From Nocardia otitidiscaviarum NBRC 14405 (lineage in GTDB: Bacteria > Actinomycetota > Actinomycetes > Mycobacteriales > Mycobacteriaceae): a DNA stretch of 61,635 nt. A program made the translations under genes and the position numbers. The notes under the pieces are model-generated. The model made no database searches and had not been told where the DNA came from. It saw nothing but the letters and a program-made list of their open reading frames with translations. The stretch covers positions 1 to 61,635 of the forward strand of contig NZ_BAGD01000046.1 in assembly GCF_000308635.1 (NCBI RefSeq), read 5' to 3'. Of this stretch, positions 60,032-61,635 are shown one piece after another; within the stretch, counting starts at the first letter, position 1, and each line of letters starts with the position of its first letter.

Positions 60032-61060
60032 ATGAGCGAAACGAATTACGACGTGCTGGTCATCGGTGGCGGCGCGGCGGGACTGTCCGCCGCCCTGCTC
60101 CTCACCCGATCCCGCCGCCGGGTCGCCGTGGTCGACGCGGGCGCGCCCCGCAACGCCCCCGCCGCCCACATGCACGGCTTCCTCTCCCGTGACGGCATGA
60201 ACCCCCTGGATCTGCTCGCCGCCGGTCGCGCCGAGGTGGCCGGATACGGCGGCGAACTCATCGACGACCGGGTGGTCTCGGCCGAGCGCACCGGAACGGC
60301 GGACCGAGCCGGTCGAGCCGATGTCGGCCACGGGAGGCGCGACCGCGCCCCGGAGACCGGCGACCAGGCGGTGGAGTCCGCCGATGGTGGCTATCCCACC
60401 CCCGGGTTCACCGTGCACACGGCGGGCGGTCGCACCCTGCGTGCCCGCCGTCTGCTGGTGGCCTCCGGTCTGCGCGATGAGCTACCGCCGCTGCCGGGCC
60501 TGCGGGAACGGTGGGGCAGGGATGTCCTGCACTGTCCGTATTGCCACGGCTACGAGGTGGCCGATCAGCCGATCGGTCTGCTCGGCGCCGCGGAATCCGG
60601 ACCCGCCGCCCGCTCGGTGCACCTGGCGCTCGCGCTACCGCAGTGGTCACGGGATCTGGTGTTCTTCCCGCACACCTTGGAACTCTCCGACGCCGACCGC
60701 GCCCGCATCACGGCCCGCGGGGCGCGCATCGTGGACGGCAAGGTGTCGGGTATCACCGTCGCCGACGACGCGCTGCGCGCGGTGGAACTCGCGGACGGCA
60801 CCGCCGTGGCCCGCTCGGCGCTGTTCGTGGTGGCCGACATGATTCCGGACAACACCGTGCTGGACGCCCTGGGCTGTGAGCTGACCGACAGTGGTTTCGT
60901 CCGCACCGACGCCAACGGCCGGACCAGCGTGCCCGGGGTGTTCGCGGCGGGCAATGCGGCCGACCCCCGCCTGCAGGTGATCTCCGCCGCCGGTGCCGCC
61001 GCGGCCGTGGCCATCGCCGTCAACACCGATCTGGTGGAGGAGGACAGTGCTGTCGGGTGA
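60032..61060 (+). CDS. Thioredoxin reductase-like FAD oxidoreductase with an insertion
   Basis: A 342-residue flavoprotein. FAD motif VLVIGGGAAGLSAAL (9-23), redox pair Cys168-Pro-Tyr-Cys171 in HCPYCHGYE, and the final FAD motif GVFAAGNAADPR. It uses NAD(P)H to reduce a disulphide or a small molecule. Residues about 86-125 form an extra Arg/Gly/Asp-rich insertion absent from the usual ~300-residue family. The CPYCHGYE type occurs in gliotoxin/holomycin-like dithiol oxidases as well as reductases. Confidence 0.88.
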   Translation: MSETNYDVLVIGGGAAGLSAALLLTRSRRRVAVVDAGAPRNAPAAHMHGFLSRDGMNPLDLLAAGRAEVAGYGGELIDDRVVSAERTGTADRAGRADVGHGRRDRAPETGDQAVESADGGYPTPGFTVHTAGGRTLRARRLLVASGLRDELPPLPGLRERWGRDVLHCPYCHGYEVADQPIGLLGAAESGPAARSVHLALALPQWSRDLVFFPHTLELSDADRARITARGARIVDGKVSGITVADDALRAVELADGTAVARSALFVVADMIPDNTVLDALGCELTDSGFVRTDANGRTSVPGVFAAGNAADPRLQVISAAGAAAAVAIAVNTDLVEEDSAVG

Positions 61061-61077
61061 GCCGGGAAATCCGCCCC

Positions 61078-61098
61078 GGATGCAACGTGGATGCAACG
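61078..61098 (+). repeat. 11-base-period direct repeat upstream of valS
   Basis: GGATGCAACG occurs at 61078-61087 and again at 61089-61098, one helical turn apart. TAGCCT follows nearby and could be a -10 box, so this may be an activator or repressor site. Confidence 0.45.
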
Positions 61099-61193
61099 AA
61101 AGTTGGCCTAGCCTGGGCGATTCGGTCAAAACCTGAGAATTGCTTATGGATTCGGGAGAGCGGCCCGATTCGCCGGTAGTCTTGCTGTCGAGG

Positions 61194-61232
61194 GCGGGGC
61201 TTTCGGTGTCCCTCATCCGCCGAAAGCCCCGC
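61194..61232 (+). terminator. Hairpin upstream of valS (terminator or attenuator)
   Basis: GCGGGGCTTTCGG pairs perfectly with CCGAAAGCCCCGC (13 bp) around a 13-base loop, 38 bases before the valS GTG. It may end the upstream gene or act in a leader. Confidence 0.6.
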
Positions 61233-61270
61233 TCTTCGGCTATCTCGAGGTCCTTCTTTAGAATCGCACG

Positions 61271-61635
61271 GTGACCAGCACAGCCTCTGAGAACTCGCGT
61301 AATCGTGCCGATGCCCTCCCCAAGAGCTGGAACCCCGGCGAAGTGGAGGCCGAGCTGTACGAGCGCTGGGTAGCCGCTGGTTACTTCACCGCCGACGCGA
61401 GCAGCGACAAGCCGCCGTACTCGATCGTCCTGCCGCCCCCCAATGTCACCGGCTCCCTGCACATGGGCCACGCCCTCGACCACACCCTCATGGACACCCT
61501 CACCCGCCGCAAGCGCATGCAGGGCTACGAGGTGCTGTGGCTGCCGGGCATGGACCACGCGGGCATCGCCACCCAGAGCGTGGTGGAGAAGCAGCTCGCG
61601 GCCGACGGCAAGACCAAGGAAGACTTCGGCCGCGA
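61271..61635 (+). CDS. valS: Valyl-tRNA synthetase, 5' part
   Basis: 121 codons are visible before the window ends. [15 protein letters not shown] contains the class I HIGH-type signature (HMGH at residues 64-67), and MDHAGIATQ follows. It charges tRNA-Val. GTG start. It matches Rv2448c, closing the synteny block. Confidence 0.97.
   Translation, partial: MTSTASENSRNRADALPKSWNPGEVEAELYERWVAAGYFTADASSDKPPYSIVLPPPNVTGSLHMGHALDHTLMDTLTRRKRMQGYEVLWLPGMDHAGIATQSVVEKQLAADGKTKEDFGR

Overview
The window is high-GC DNA from a mycolic-acid actinobacterium, most likely Nocardia or a close Rhodococcus-like relative. Evidence: strong G/C at third codon positions, many GTG/TTG starts, ATGA/GTGA gene overlaps, a mycothiol-type Rv2466c-like nitroreductase, and gene order that follows the Mycobacterium tuberculosis stretch from NAD-glutamate dehydrogenase (Rv2476c) to valS (Rv2448c). 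The H37Rv numbers are recalled from knowledge; nothing was searched. The conserved backbone is gdh, thioesterase, Rv2474c-like, HNH nuclease, glbO, aglA, ctaJ-like, DUF5130, pepN, Rv2466c-like, rpiB, nei2, tig, clpP1, clpP2, clpX and valS. Accessory blocks are inserted between these genes.

Layout. 1-3.5 kb: 3' half of NAD-GDH with two co-transcribed partners. 3.6-5.4 kb: AzlCD amino-acid exporter divergent from an XRE-cupin regulator, with a leaderless promoter and two operator dyads. 5.4-9.2 kb: HNH nuclease, truncated haemoglobin, alpha-glucosidase, a CtaJ-like oxidase subunit and DUF5130. 9.4-11.1 kb: a second ClpP pair in which one subunit has Ala at the nucleophile position, with a PopR/ClgR-type regulator next to it and two tandem dyads upstream. 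11.3-24 kb: peroxidase-like, flavin, aminopeptidase, purine and redox genes, rpiB and nei2, plus a broken ECF sigma gene. 24-32 kb: amidohydrolase/TetR, a repeat-tailed membrane protein, a diguanylate cyclase, tRNA-Gly and tRNA-Pro, and small envelope and oxidoreductase genes. 32-36.5 kb: a Hen1-Pnkp RNA repair and 3'-marking operon. 36.6-41.8 kb: FKBP lipoprotein, trigger factor, ClpP1P2 and ClpX. 41.9-49 kb: CMD protein, membrane protein, NTF2-like protein, FdhD with a YdeP-type molybdoenzyme, and an FHA protein carrying a hexanucleotide microsatellite. 49.4-59 kb: patatin; glpD/TetR facing an AGPS-like flavoprotein and DagK (the Rv2249c-Rv2252 arrangement); PaaX, a saccharopine-dehydrogenase-like protein and a hydrolase. 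59-61.6 kb: a P-loop protein, a thioredoxin-reductase-like flavoprotein and the start of valS.

Functional themes. Two separate ClpP cores share one window: the housekeeping tig-clpP1-clpP2-clpX group and an accessory, probably stress-induced pair. Hen1-Pnkp suggests defence against RNA-cleaving toxins. The lipid block (patatin, GlpD, AGPS-like, DagK) handles glycerol phosphate and glycerolipids. No phage, IS element, CRISPR array or rRNA was seen.
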